Notes: generated from the letters alone by a model not told the origin. A stretch of 10,249 nt of DNA from Rhizobacter sp. (GCA_025359585.1 JANYFX010000452.1:1-10249), one strand, 5' to 3'. Shown: positions 1 through 6,280, numbered from the stretch's first letter. Made by a program: numbers and translations.

Positions 1-1821
1 CTGCAGATCCTGCGCATGGTTCAGGAAGAGTCGATGAAGGACAACACCGCCGCCGTGCATGTGCAGGTGCCGGTCGAAGTGACCTCGTTCCTGCTGAACG
101 AGAAGCGCACCGAGATCACCAAGATCGAACTCAAGCAGCGCGTGACCGTGCTGCTGGTGCCGAACAAGAACCTCGACACGCCTAACTATCGTCTTGAGCG
201 GCTTCGCCACGACGACCCGCGTCTCGAGAACCTGCAAGCCAGCTACACGATGATCGACGAGGCCGAAGAAGAAGTCGGCATCACGCGGCGAGAGAAGACC
301 AAGGCCAAGCAGGAGCCGGTCATCAAGGGCATCCTGCCCGAGACACCAGCACCGGTGGCGGTGCCCAAGCCCGCGCCGGTCGTGGCGGCATCCGCACCCG
401 TGATCGCTGCACCGGCTGCTCCGGCCGTGGCGGTGGCGGGCGGTGGGTTCTTCGGCTGGATCAAGAGCCTGTTCGGTGCTGACACGGCCGCGCCGGCCGT
501 GGCTGCTCCGAAGGCCGCAACCCCCGTGGCCGCCAAGGCCGCTGAATCACGCGATGGCCGTGGCGAACGCGGTGACCGCGGCGGCCGAGGTGGGCGCGGA
601 GGCCGTGACGGCAAACGCGGCGAGCGGGGTGGTGAACGCACCGAGCGCGGCGAAGGCCGTGGTGACGGACGCAGCGAAGGTCGCGGTGACGGCCGCGGCG
701 AAGGCCGTGGCAAGCGCCCCGAGCGCGCTGAGCGCCCGGCGGGCGAAGAAGTCGTTCGCACCGAAGGCCTCGACGCCAACCGCAATGAAGAGCGCAGTGG
801 CCGTCAGGGCAACCGCGACGAGAACCGGGGCGAAGGCCGTGGCGAACCGCGCGGTGAAGGCCGTGGTGAAGGCCGCCGTGGCCCGAGGACGGAGCGCGAA
901 CCGCGCCCGGCAGCACCAGTCGCCGAAGCGGGCGCGTCCGACGAAGCAGTTTCCAAACAAGCCTTCGTCGACACCTTGCCAGGCGCCGAAGCGGCCGAGT
1001 CGGCCGACGCGCAAGGCGAACGCCAAGGCGGGCGCCGCCGCAATCGCCGTGGCGGCAGGGGTGGCCGTGACCGCGACGAAGCGGGCGTGGAAGGTGCAGC
1101 AACCGAGCAGAGCCCGGCCCTGAACGGTGAAGCGCAAGCAGCGCCGCAAGAAGCAGCCCGCACCGTCAGCGACAGCACCGAACCCGACAACGGCGCACCG
1201 CGCAGTGAGACGGGTGAAGCAGGCGAAGGCCGCCGACGCGGTCGCGGCCGTGACCGCAACCGCCGTGAGCGCAGCGAAGAAGGCAGCACCGAAACCGGTG
1301 CCGCCGCAGAAGGCGTGACGACCGCGAGCACCGAGCCGGTGGCAGCTTCGTACGAGGCGCCGGAATACGTCGCGCCGGTCGTTCAGGACGTGGTCGCCGA
1401 GCCGGTGGTCGAAGCCGAAGTGGCCGAGCCTGTCGTCGAAGCGCCGGTGGCCGTGCCGGTTCGGGCAGCAATGCCCGCACCGGCGGCGCCCGTCGTGGTG
1501 GCCGCAGTGGCTGCACCGATCCTCGCCGCTGCGCCCGCACCTCAGGCACCGGCGCCCGCCGAGCCCTTCGTGCTGCCGCTGAATTCGCTGCAAGCCGTGG
1601 CCGAAGCCGCCGGCCTGCAGTGGGTGAACTCCAACACCGACAAGATCCGTGCGGTGCAGGCAGCGATGGCCAGCGAGCCCGCACCGGCGCACGTGCCCCG
1701 CGAACGCAAGCCGGTGGAAAACGCCGACAGTGGCCCGCTGGTGCTGGTGGAAACGCGCAAGGACCTGTCGCAGATCAAGCTGCCGTTCGAGACCGCACAG
1801 GGGTCGCAGCCGCAGAGCTGA
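1..1821 (+). CDS. rne: Ribonuclease E, 3' part (5' end outside the window)
   Basis: RNase E is the endoribonuclease that starts mRNA decay, matures rRNA and tRNA, and scaffolds the RNA degradosome at the inner membrane. The frame is open from base 1, so the gene is cut by the window edge; the first ATGs (16, 34) are internal. Bases 1-260 encode the end of the catalytic half (the VQVPVEVTSFLLNEKR small-domain motif). The catalytic S1 and DNase I-like parts and the Zn-link lie upstream. The rest, over 500 residues, is a low-complexity tail. It contains a short amphipathic GGFFGWIKSLFG segment (442-477), which resembles the membrane-targeting helix of E. coli RNase E; an Arg/Gly/Glu repeat block (about 541-900); two further Arg-rich patches (1033-1077, 1231-1272); a Pro/Ala/Val stretch (1340-1560); and an ordered-looking C-terminal block (1579-1800) ending KLPFETAQGSQPQS. 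The tail is likely the RNA- and partner-binding scaffold. RNase G is excluded because it lacks such a tail. Stop TGA at 1819-1821. Confidence 0.95.
   Translation: MQILRMVQEESMKDNTAAVHVQVPVEVTSFLLNEKRTEITKIELKQRVTVLLVPNKNLDTPNYRLERLRHDDPRLENLQASYTMIDEAEEEVGITRREKTKAKQEPVIKGILPETPAPVAVPKPAPVVAASAPVIAAPAAPAVAVAGGGFFGWIKSLFGADTAAPAVAAPKAATPVAAKAAESRDGRGERGDRGGRGGRGGRDGKRGERGGERTERGEGRGDGRSEGRGDGRGEGRGKRPERAERPAGEEVVRTEGLDANRNEERSGRQGNRDENRGEGRGEPRGEGRGEGRRGPRTEREPRPAAPVAEAGASDEAVSKQAFVDTLPGAEAAESADAQGERQGGRRRNRRGGRGGRDRDEAGVEGAATEQSPALNGEAQAAPQEAARTVSDSTEPDNGAPRSETGEAGEGRRRGRGRDRNRRERSEEGSTETGAAAEGVTTASTEPVAASYEAPEYVAPVVQDVVAEPVVEAEVAEPVVEAPVAVPVRAAMPAPAAPVVVAAVAAPILAAAPAPQAPAPAEPFVLPLNSLQAVAEAAGLQWVNSNTDKIRAVQAAMASEPAPAHVPRERKPVENADSGPLVLVETRKDLSQIKLPFETAQGSQPQS
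541..900 (+). repeat. Degenerate short tandem repeats encoding the RGE/RGD/RGG tail of RNase E
   Basis: In-frame short repeats lie within rne. The 14-nt core ggcgaaggccgtgg, encoding Gly-Glu-Gly-Arg-(Gly), occurs exactly at 649-662, 697-710 and 829-842. A one-base variant (ggtgaaggccgtgg) sits at 853-866. Related units encoding RGD, RGG and RGE fill much of the space between them. The repeats keep the reading frame, so copy-number change by slippage would lengthen or shorten the tail without a frameshift. The protein made here is highly charged and disordered, of the kind that binds RNA. Confidence 0.7.
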
Positions 1822-1843
1822 CGCTCATCGCCAGGCGCCGGAC

Positions 1844-1880
1844 GCGCCGCCGTGACTTCGGTCCGGCGGCGCTTTTTTTT
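1844..1880 (+). terminator. Intrinsic (Rho-independent) terminator of rne
   Basis: A 9-bp perfect GC stem (1844-1852 with 1864-1872) is extended by a 3-bp gac/gtc stem (1854-1856 with 1861-1863) after a single bulged T at 1853. It closes on a TTCG loop (1857-1860) in the cUUCGg context, an unusually stable tetraloop. Eight T residues follow directly at 1873-1880. It lies 22 nt after the rne stop codon and separates rne from the two downstream small genes. Confidence 0.93.
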
Positions 1881-1967
1881 GCGCCTGCGGGTGCTGCACA
1901 CGGACGCTTTCGACCGCACATTGCGCAAACCCGTCTGCAAGGCGAGAGTAGCCTGCAGAAGCCGGCT

Positions 1968-1981
1968 TGTTCCCATGAACA
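1968..1981. promoter_or_regulatory. Possible operator: 5-bp inverted repeat upstream of the NTF2-like gene
   Basis: TGTTC and GAACA are perfect inverted arms separated by four bases (TGTTCccatGAACA). The repeat sits 46 bases before the start codon at 2028, in the 147-nt interval between the rne terminator and the next gene, where a promoter must lie. The spacing suits a transcription-factor site, but I cannot name a regulator. No convincing -35/-10 pair was found beside it. A repeat this short can arise by chance. Confidence 0.2.
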
Positions 1982-2027
1982 GGCGGCGGCTCCTGTTCTA
2001 GAGTCTGCCGACACTGGAGGTCCGTCG

Positions 2028-2471
2028 ATGAAAACTCTCCGTTTTCTGCTCATTGCTGCAATCTCGTTTCCCATTCTCGCCAGCGCGGGTCCACTCGACG
2101 AACGCGCCGCCGACGCCCACCTGAAAGCCGTCGCTGCGGGCGATATCGATGCGCTGATGTCAGCGTACGGGGACGATCCGTGGATGGATTGGGTCGGCGG
2201 AAGCCTCGACGGCCGTTACCGCGGCAAAGACGCGATCCGCGAGCTTTGGCAGAAGTTCATCGCCAACAACGACGGTCAGCCTCGCACCCTCGCCCGAACC
2301 ATGATCTCGCAGAACGCCAACCCCAAGGGCGTCACGCTCACGGCCACCGCCGAATACGTGGGCAAGACCACGGTTCGGGTTCGCCATGTGCTCGTGTATC
2401 GGGACACCAAATTGGCGACCGAGGTCTGGCAGATCGACCCTGCGGCTGCCCTTACGCCGGCCTCACCGTAA
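2028..2471 (+). CDS. Exported NTF2/SnoaL-like protein of unknown function
   Basis: 147 residues. The start is ATG 2028, with a clean GGAGG Shine-Dalgarno at 2016-2020 and a 7-nt spacer. The N-terminus is a typical Sec signal peptide: Lys/Arg near the start, a hydrophobic core at residues 6-17, and an Ala-Ser-Ala cleavage site at 18-20. Mature residues 24-140 look like the NTF2/SnoaL cone fold: an early helix with the D-AHLKAVAAGDIDALMSAY pattern, a W-x-D-W strand region, a G-K-x-A-I-R-E-L-W-x-K-F helix, then beta strands ending near W136. SnoaL-like proteins include isomerases, hydrolases and non-catalytic ligand binders. No catalytic set can be assigned here, so substrate and role are unknown. 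The gene ends 6 nt before the cupredoxin-like gene and is probably cotranscribed with it, which places both products in the periplasm. The fold is assigned from sequence pattern only. Confidence 0.8.
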   Translation: MKTLRFLLIAAISFPILASAGPLDERAADAHLKAVAAGDIDALMSAYGDDPWMDWVGGSLDGRYRGKDAIRELWQKFIANNDGQPRTLARTMISQNANPKGVTLTATAEYVGKTTVRVRHVLVYRDTKLATEVWQIDPAAALTPASP

Positions 2472-2477
2472 GAGCCG

Positions 2478-3104
2478 ATGCGCGCCTTTGCCGCGGCCGT
2501 CTTTCTGGCCGCCCTCGCCGGGGCGTCAGGTGCCGCGCAACTGTCGGTGTCGGTTCACACGGCGCGGGGCGCGGCCGTGAGCGACGCCGTCGTCTGGCTC
2601 GAAGGCATTGGTGCAAAGTACAACCCGTCGGCCGCCGAGATCGGCCAGCGCGACCGGGAGTTCGAACCCATGGTGACCGTGGTCTCGACCGGCGCGCGCG
2701 TGCTGTTCCCGAACCGCGACAAGGTCAAGCACCATGTCTATTCGTTCTCGGCCGCCAAGACGTTCGCCATTCAGCTCTACAGCGGCACGCCGGCCGAGCC
2801 CATCGTGTTCGACAAGGCCGGTGTGGTCGTGATCGGCTGCAACATCCACGACTGGATGCTGGCCTACGTGGCTGTGGTCGACTCGCCCTGGTTTGCCAAG
2901 TCGGCAGCCGATGGTCGCACCGAGATCGCCAACGTGCCGGCAGGCCGCTACACCGTGCATGTTTGGCACCCCTACCAAAAGCTGCAGCTCGAGACGGAGA
3001 CCGTGGAGCTGGCGACGATCCAGACACGCAGGGAGATGAAGTTCACGCTCGACATCGCACCACCCGCACCGAAGCAGAGGCAGCCGGTCGGCGACACTTA
3101 TTGA
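2478..3104 (+). CDS. Exported cupredoxin-like protein ('methylamine utilization protein' type)
   Basis: 208 residues. It starts 6 nt after the preceding stop, with only a weak purine-rich site (aagag, 2470-2474), so translation may be coupled to the gene before it. The signal peptide covers about residues 1-20 (Arg2, a hydrophobic run, Ala-rich cleavage region). Residues 21-60 resemble a carboxypeptidase-regulatory-like beta sandwich. Residues 64-135 form a cupredoxin-like domain with possible blue-copper ligands His85 or His86 (KHHVYS), Cys121, His124 and Met127 in GCNIHDWM, matching the Cys-x2-His-x2-Met type I loop. Residues 140-195 (DGRTEIANVPAGRYTVHVWHP) look like a second regulatory-like sandwich. 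Homologues are often annotated as methylamine utilization protein, but no mau gene is present here, so that name should not be taken as function. Copper binding and electron transfer in the periplasm are inferred. The tail after residue 196 is Pro/Gln/Lys rich. Confidence 0.8.
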   Translation: MRAFAAAVFLAALAGASGAAQLSVSVHTARGAAVSDAVVWLEGIGAKYNPSAAEIGQRDREFEPMVTVVSTGARVLFPNRDKVKHHVYSFSAAKTFAIQLYSGTPAEPIVFDKAGVVVIGCNIHDWMLAYVAVVDSPWFAKSAADGRTEIANVPAGRYTVHVWHPYQKLQLETETVELATIQTRREMKFTLDIAPPAPKQRQPVGDTY

Positions 3105-3142
3105 GCTCCCAGGACGTGTCTTCGACACTCCCGCCCCAGGGG

Positions 3143-3174
3143 TCAAGCAGACTGGCAACGCCTCATTTGCTTGA
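3143..3174. repeat. Inverted repeat between convergent genes
   Basis: The 7-bp arms TCAAGCA (3143-3149) and TGCTTGA (3168-3174) are perfect inverted copies with an 18-nt loop. They lie between the stop of the cupredoxin-like gene (3104) and the stop of nagZ (3184). The position fits a shared 3'-end element for the convergent transcripts. Neither strand has a U-tract after the stem, so it is not a standard intrinsic terminator. A smaller gtgtc-ttc-gacac hairpin (3116-3128) is nearby. This 79-nt junction contains nothing else that I recognise. Confidence 0.3.
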
Positions 3175-3183
3175 GAGCGGCGC

Positions 3184-4242
3184 TCAGGGCAAGCGCTCGA
3201 GCGCGCGCTGATACACCGGCGAGTGCATCAGCTCGTCCCAGGTGAACGGTGCGGTCTGCGGCAACAGCGCGAGCCGGCGGGCTTCGCTGTCGGGGTTTGC
3301 TTGCCAGAGGCCTTGAGCGTGCGCGTTGCCCAACCCGTCGAGCAACGCATCGACCGCCGAGCCACCGTCGAGCGACTGGTTGCACAGCAGCACCATGTCG
3401 CAGCCGGCACTTAAGCCCACGGCCGCCGCTTCGGCGTAGCTCACCTGGCCGCCGTTGATGTGGCGCGCGCCTTCCATGCTCAGGTCGTCGCTGAAGATCG
3501 CGCCGGTGAACCCAAGCTGCATGCGCAGGATGTCCTTGAGCCAGCGTGGCGAGAAGCCGGCCGGCAGCGCGTCGACCTTCGGGTAGACCACATGCGCCGG
3601 CATCACGCTGGCCAGGCTCGTGCTGAGCCACTCGTAGGGCTTGGCATCGTCCGACAGGATCGCCTTCAGGCTGCGTTTGTCGATCGGCACGTCGACATGG
3701 CTGTCGGCCTTCACGAAGCCGTGGCCGGGGAAGTGCTTGCCGCAGTTGTGCATGCCCGACAGCAGCAAACCGTGCATCAAGCTCTTGGCGAGCAGCGTGG
3801 CCACGCGCGCGTCGCGGTGGAAGGCGCGGTCGCCGATCACGTTGCTGCCGCCATGGTCGAGGTCGAGCACCGGCGTGAAGCTCAGGTCGACGCCACACGC
3901 GCGCAGCTCGGCGCCGAGCACATGGCCGGTGGCGGTGGCGGCGTCGGTGGCGGTCAGTGCATCTTTCATCCACAGCTCGCCGAGCACGCGCATCGGTGGC
4001 AGCTGGGTGAACCCGTCGGTGCGAAAGCGTTGCACGCGACCGCCTTCGTGGTCGACGCAGATCAGCACGTCGGGGCGGATCGCCTTGATCTCGCAGGTGA
4101 GTTCGGTCAGCTGCAAGCGGTCTTGCCAATTGCGTGCGAACAGGATCAGCCCGCCGGTCAGCGGGTGCGCAAGGCGGCGTTTGTCGTCGGCGGTGAGCGT
4201 GGTGCCGGCCACGTCGAGCACCACGGGGGCATGGGGGTCCAT
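3184..4242 (-). CDS. nagZ: Beta-N-acetylhexosaminidase NagZ (GH3)
   Basis: A cytoplasmic glycosidase that removes N-acetylglucosamine from GlcNAc-1,6-anhydro-muropeptides during peptidoglycan recycling. In many Gram-negatives its product signals AmpC beta-lactamase induction. Counting from the upstream ATG at 4251, visible GH3 signatures are VDHEGGRVQRF (66-76), KHFPGHG (172-178), the Asp-Ser-His of the mobile catalytic dyad (183-185, His185 as general acid/base) and FSDDLSMEGA (253-262), with Asp255 the expected nucleophile. Length, about 350 residues, is normal. Start choice: ATG 4251 overlaps the acpS stop as ATGA, but the GAGGA site (4252-4256) touches it directly. ATG 4242 is 9 nt from that site and gives MDPHAPVVLDV, which matches the family N-terminus better, so I chose 4242. 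It is the last gene of the minus-strand cluster. The family assignment is certain; the start is uncertain by three codons. Confidence 0.95.
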   Translation of the reverse strand: MDPHAPVVLDVAGTTLTADDKRRLAHPLTGGLILFARNWQDRLQLTELTCEIKAIRPDVLICVDHEGGRVQRFRTDGFTQLPPMRVLGELWMKDALTATDAATATGHVLGAELRACGVDLSFTPVLDLDHGGSNVIGDRAFHRDARVATLLAKSLMHGLLLSGMHNCGKHFPGHGFVKADSHVDVPIDKRSLKAILSDDAKPYEWLSTSLASVMPAHVVYPKVDALPAGFSPRWLKDILRMQLGFTGAIFSDDLSMEGARHINGGQVSYAEAAAVGLSAGCDMVLLCNQSLDGGSAVDALLDGLGNAHAQGLWQANPDSEARRLALLPQTAPFTWDELMHSPVYQRALERLP

Positions 4243-4247
4243 TGTCT

Positions 4248-4646
4248 TCATTCCTCGTTTTGTTCGACGACGACGAAGCTCGCCGCGTAGTCGGTTTCAT
4301 CGGTGATGCTCACGTGGGCGCGCAGGCGGTTCGCCTCGAACCACATGGCCAGTTCGCCATGCAAACGGATCTGCGGCTTGCCGCTCGTCGCCTTCACGAT
4401 CTCGCAGGCACGCCAGGTCATCGGCATGCGCATGCCCATGCCGATGGCTTTCGAGAACGCTTCCTTGGCCGAGAAGCGCGTGGCCAGGTAGCTGATGCCG
4501 CGCGCTTCCACCCTCGCGCGGCGGGCGCGAAAAACTTCGATCTCGTGCGGGCCGAGCACACGCTCGGCGAACCGATCGCCGCGCCGCGCCAGGCTCGCCG
4601 CGATGCGGCGCACGTCGCAGATGTCGGTCCCTACGCCATAGATCAT
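4248..4646 (-). CDS. acpS: Holo-[acyl-carrier-protein] synthase AcpS
   Basis: Transfers 4'-phosphopantetheine from coenzyme A to a serine of apo-ACP, activating it for fatty acid synthesis; a cytoplasmic, Mg-dependent enzyme. The product is 132 residues, the usual length for the short trimeric AcpS class. It starts MIYGVGTDICDVRRI, with Asp8 as the first metal ligand. The second signature is RFSAKEAFSKAIG (57-69), with Lys61 and Glu62, the latter the second metal ligand. The HVSITDE motif is at 111-117. The ATG (4646-4644) overlaps the pdxJ stop by four bases (ATGA), and its own stop overlaps the upstream nagZ ATG the same way. No strong Shine-Dalgarno precedes it, so coupled translation from pdxJ is likely. 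The open frame extends further upstream to about 5072, but that part is the shadow of pdxJ and has no AcpS similarity. The pdxJ-acpS order is widely conserved in proteobacteria. Confidence 0.97.
   Translation of the reverse strand: MIYGVGTDICDVRRIAASLARRGDRFAERVLGPHEIEVFRARRARVEARGISYLATRFSAKEAFSKAIGMGMRMPMTWRACEIVKATSGKPQIRLHGELAMWFEANRLRAHVSITDETDYAASFVVVEQNEE
4252..4256 (-). promoter_or_regulatory. Ribosome binding site deciding the nagZ start
   Basis: GAGGA on the minus strand, inside the last codons of acpS. It is adjacent to the ATG at 4251 (0 nt) and 9 nt from the ATG at 4242, which favours the downstream start unless reinitiation at the ATGA overlap is used. Confidence 0.55.
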
Positions 4647-5452
4647 GTCGAGACTGGCAGCGAAGCGCGGTGGATGCAGCGCAGGTAGTCGCGCACCGTC
4701 TCGGTGTAGCCGAGTTCGAGCGCATCGGCGATCAATGCGTGGCCGATCGACACCTCTTGCACGCCGGGCACGGCGCGCAGAAAATCGCTGAGGTTGACGC
4801 GGTTCAGGTCGTGGCCGGCATTGATGCCGAGCCCTTCCTGCAATGCGGCCTGCGCCGTGGCGGTGAAAGCGGCGAGAACCGCATCGCCTGTCCCGGTGCC
4901 ATGTGCCCGTGCATAACTTTCGGTGTACAGCTCGACCCGCTCGGCGCGCAGTTCGCGCACCGCGCGCATCGCTTCGGGCAGCGGGTCCATGAACAGGCTT
5001 ACCCGTGCGCCGAGCGCACGGGCTTCGTCGATCAGCGGCGCGAGGCGCTGCGCGTCCTGCGGAAACTGCCAACCGTGGTCCGACGTGCTTTGTTCGACAC
5101 TGTCGGGCACGAAGGTCACCTGGTGCAGCGGCAAACCTTTGGCAGAGAGATCACGCACGAAATCCATCAGGTTGTGGAACGGGTTGCCTTCGATGTTGTA
5201 TTCGGCCTGCGGCCACTGCTGCTTCAGCTCGGCAAGCTCGTACACGTCGTGCTTGCGGATGTGGCGTTCGTCCGGTCGCGGGTGCACGGTGATGCCATGC
5301 GCGCCGGCTTCGAGGGCGAGCGTGGCGGCGCGCAATACGCTCGGGATTTCGAGCGACCGCGTGTTGCGCAACAAGGCCACCTTGTTGACGTTGACCGACA
5401 GCGCGGTCGTGCCGCGGTGGGCGTCCAGGCCCGTGGTGAGCAGTGGGTTCAT
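4643..5452 (-). CDS. pdxJ: Pyridoxine 5'-phosphate synthase PdxJ
   Basis: Condenses 1-deoxy-D-xylulose 5-phosphate with 3-amino-2-oxopropyl phosphate to give pyridoxine 5'-phosphate, the ring-closing step of DXP-dependent vitamin B6 synthesis; a cytoplasmic TIM-barrel enzyme. The product is 269 residues when started at ATG 5452. Visible family motifs are the N-terminal VNVNKVALLRNTR (20-32), GITVHPRPDERHI (53-65, with the active-site His/Arg cluster), NIEGNP (86-91), VPD-x3-Q-x-TSDHGW (115-128), the YTESYA region (176-181) and NAGHDLN (211-217, with the conserved phosphate/ring-closure His). Start choice: a GGAG lies 11 nt before 5452. An ATG ten codons further upstream at 5482 would add a stretch (MPFDGGESAF) not typical of the family. 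The recO stop is 46 nt upstream, one of the larger gaps in the cluster. It overlaps acpS by four bases downstream. Confidence 0.96.
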   Translation of the reverse strand: MNPLLTTGLDAHRGTTALSVNVNKVALLRNTRSLEIPSVLRAATLALEAGAHGITVHPRPDERHIRKHDVYELAELKQQWPQAEYNIEGNPFHNLMDFVRDLSAKGLPLHQVTFVPDSVEQSTSDHGWQFPQDAQRLAPLIDEARALGARVSLFMDPLPEAMRAVRELRAERVELYTESYARAHGTGTGDAVLAAFTATAQAALQEGLGINAGHDLNRVNLSDFLRAVPGVQEVSIGHALIADALELGYTETVRDYLRCIHRASLPVST

Positions 5453-5498
5453 GAAGGCAGATTCTCCGCCATCGAACGGCAAAGAATGCGCCGCGCGC

Positions 5499-6272
5499 TC
5501 ACAAGCCCTGGAGTTCCATCATCACGCGGCGCGTGCGCAGCGTGGCCGAGCCGAGGTGGTGCTGGATCACCCCGCGCAGCCGCGTCTTCAATGCCGCGAG
5601 ACACGGGCTGCAGGCCTGCTGCAAGGCCGGCAGGCTGCCGTGTTCGAGCGCGGCCTGCAGGCCGACGAGCGCCTCGCCCGTGAGGGCGTCATCTTCCGCC
5701 CGGGCAGCGGTCACGCCCGACTCGGGCAGGAGCGCGTAGCGGGCGCCGGGGCGCACCGGCTCCTGCGTCTGCGTGTCGACGCTGAGGTCGGGCAGCACGC
5801 CCACCTGTTGCAGCAAGGTGAGTTCGAAAGCGCGCAGCGCGGCTTCCACCGCCACGTCGTCGGCTTCAGCGAGCGCCGGCAGCGTGGCCGCGTAAGCGTC
5901 GAACAGCGCGGTGTGCGGATCGTGGCGCGCCAGCAGCTTCATCAGCAACTCGTTCAGGTAGAAGCCGCTGAACAGCGCTGCGCCGGTGAGCATCGCCGCA
6001 CCGCCGGCCCACTCGGCGCCGCGCAAGGTCTGCACGTCGCTCGACGTTTCATCACGCGCCGCGCGGCCCAGGTTCACGTGGATGCGCTGGAACGGCAGCA
6101 GCACCGAACGAAGTTGCGAGTAGGGCCGCTTCGCACCTTTGGCCGCGACCGCCACGCGCCCCTGCTCGCGCGTGAACAGGTCGAGGATCAGGCTCGACTC
6201 GCTCCAGTCGTAGCGGTGCAACACGTAGGCGGCGAGGGGTGCGGAGCCGCGCGCAGCTCGCGTCGTCGCCAT
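5499..6272 (-). CDS. recO: DNA repair protein RecO
   Basis: A recombination mediator that binds single-stranded DNA and SSB and, with RecR, loads RecA at gaps in the RecF pathway; it can also anneal complementary strands. The product is 257 residues from ATG 6272. The N-terminal OB fold is visible at about 12-85 (YVLHRYDWSESSLILDLFTRE, then VAVAAKGAKRP at 41-50). A helical domain follows with FYLNELLMKLLARHDPH (104-120) and FELTLLQQVGVLPDL (149-163). The four-cysteine zinc finger found in many RecO proteins is absent; only an isolated Cys221/Cys224 pair remains, as in other proteobacterial forms. The gene starts 8 nt after the era stop. An alternative GTG at 6284 would overlap the era stop as GTGA and add four residues; neither start has a strong Shine-Dalgarno. 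The open frame continues upstream across era in another frame, but that part is not RecO. Confidence 0.93.
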   Translation of the reverse strand: MATTRAARGSAPLAAYVLHRYDWSESSLILDLFTREQGRVAVAAKGAKRPYSQLRSVLLPFQRIHVNLGRAARDETSSDVQTLRGAEWAGGAAMLTGAALFSGFYLNELLMKLLARHDPHTALFDAYAATLPALAEADDVAVEAALRAFELTLLQQVGVLPDLSVDTQTQEPVRPGARYALLPESGVTAARAEDDALTGEALVGLQAALEHGSLPALQQACSPCLAALKTRLRGVIQHHLGSATLRTRRVMMELQGL

Positions 6273-6280
6273 CGCGCCCG

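Noticed and set aside
1..6. CTGCAG (PstI site) at the very first base, as a possible cloning boundary
   Set aside because: The rne frame reads straight through it with family-typical residues (LQILRMVQEESMK). Such a site is common in GC-rich DNA.
541..900. CRISPR-like or noncoding repeat array
   Set aside because: Units are in frame, degenerate and without spacers of uniform length. They encode the RGE/RGD protein repeat.
547..1692. Long antisense open frame (381 codons) on the minus strand inside rne, plus several others at 243-785, 461-1102, 804-1331 and 1166-1684
   Set aside because: These follow from GC-rich repetitive codons of the rne tail. Their translations are Arg/His/Ala or Pro/Ser/Arg low complexity with no domain, and the sense frame is a recognised protein.
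1967..2000. Sigma-70 promoter (TTGTTC at 1967 with TGTTCT at 1994) or an ECF-type promoter (GAAC at 1977 with TCTA at 1997)
   Set aside because: Spacers are about 21 nt for the first and too short for the sigma-E pattern in the second. The match is too weak to annotate.
2180..3211. Alternative plus-strand frame of 343 codons across the NTF2-like and cupredoxin-like genes
   Set aside because: It is very Arg-rich and has no signal peptide. The two chosen genes have signal peptides, and the first also has a clear Shine-Dalgarno.
3460..4290. Plus-strand open frame of 276 codons opposite nagZ
   Set aside because: It is a mirror of nagZ codon bias with His/Ala/Val-rich sequence, no ribosome site and no recognisable motif.
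4647..5072. Upstream extension of the acpS frame as a possible fusion protein
   Set aside because: The extension overlaps pdxJ and is Arg/Ala-rich shadow sequence; AcpS begins exactly at the ATG overlapping the pdxJ stop.
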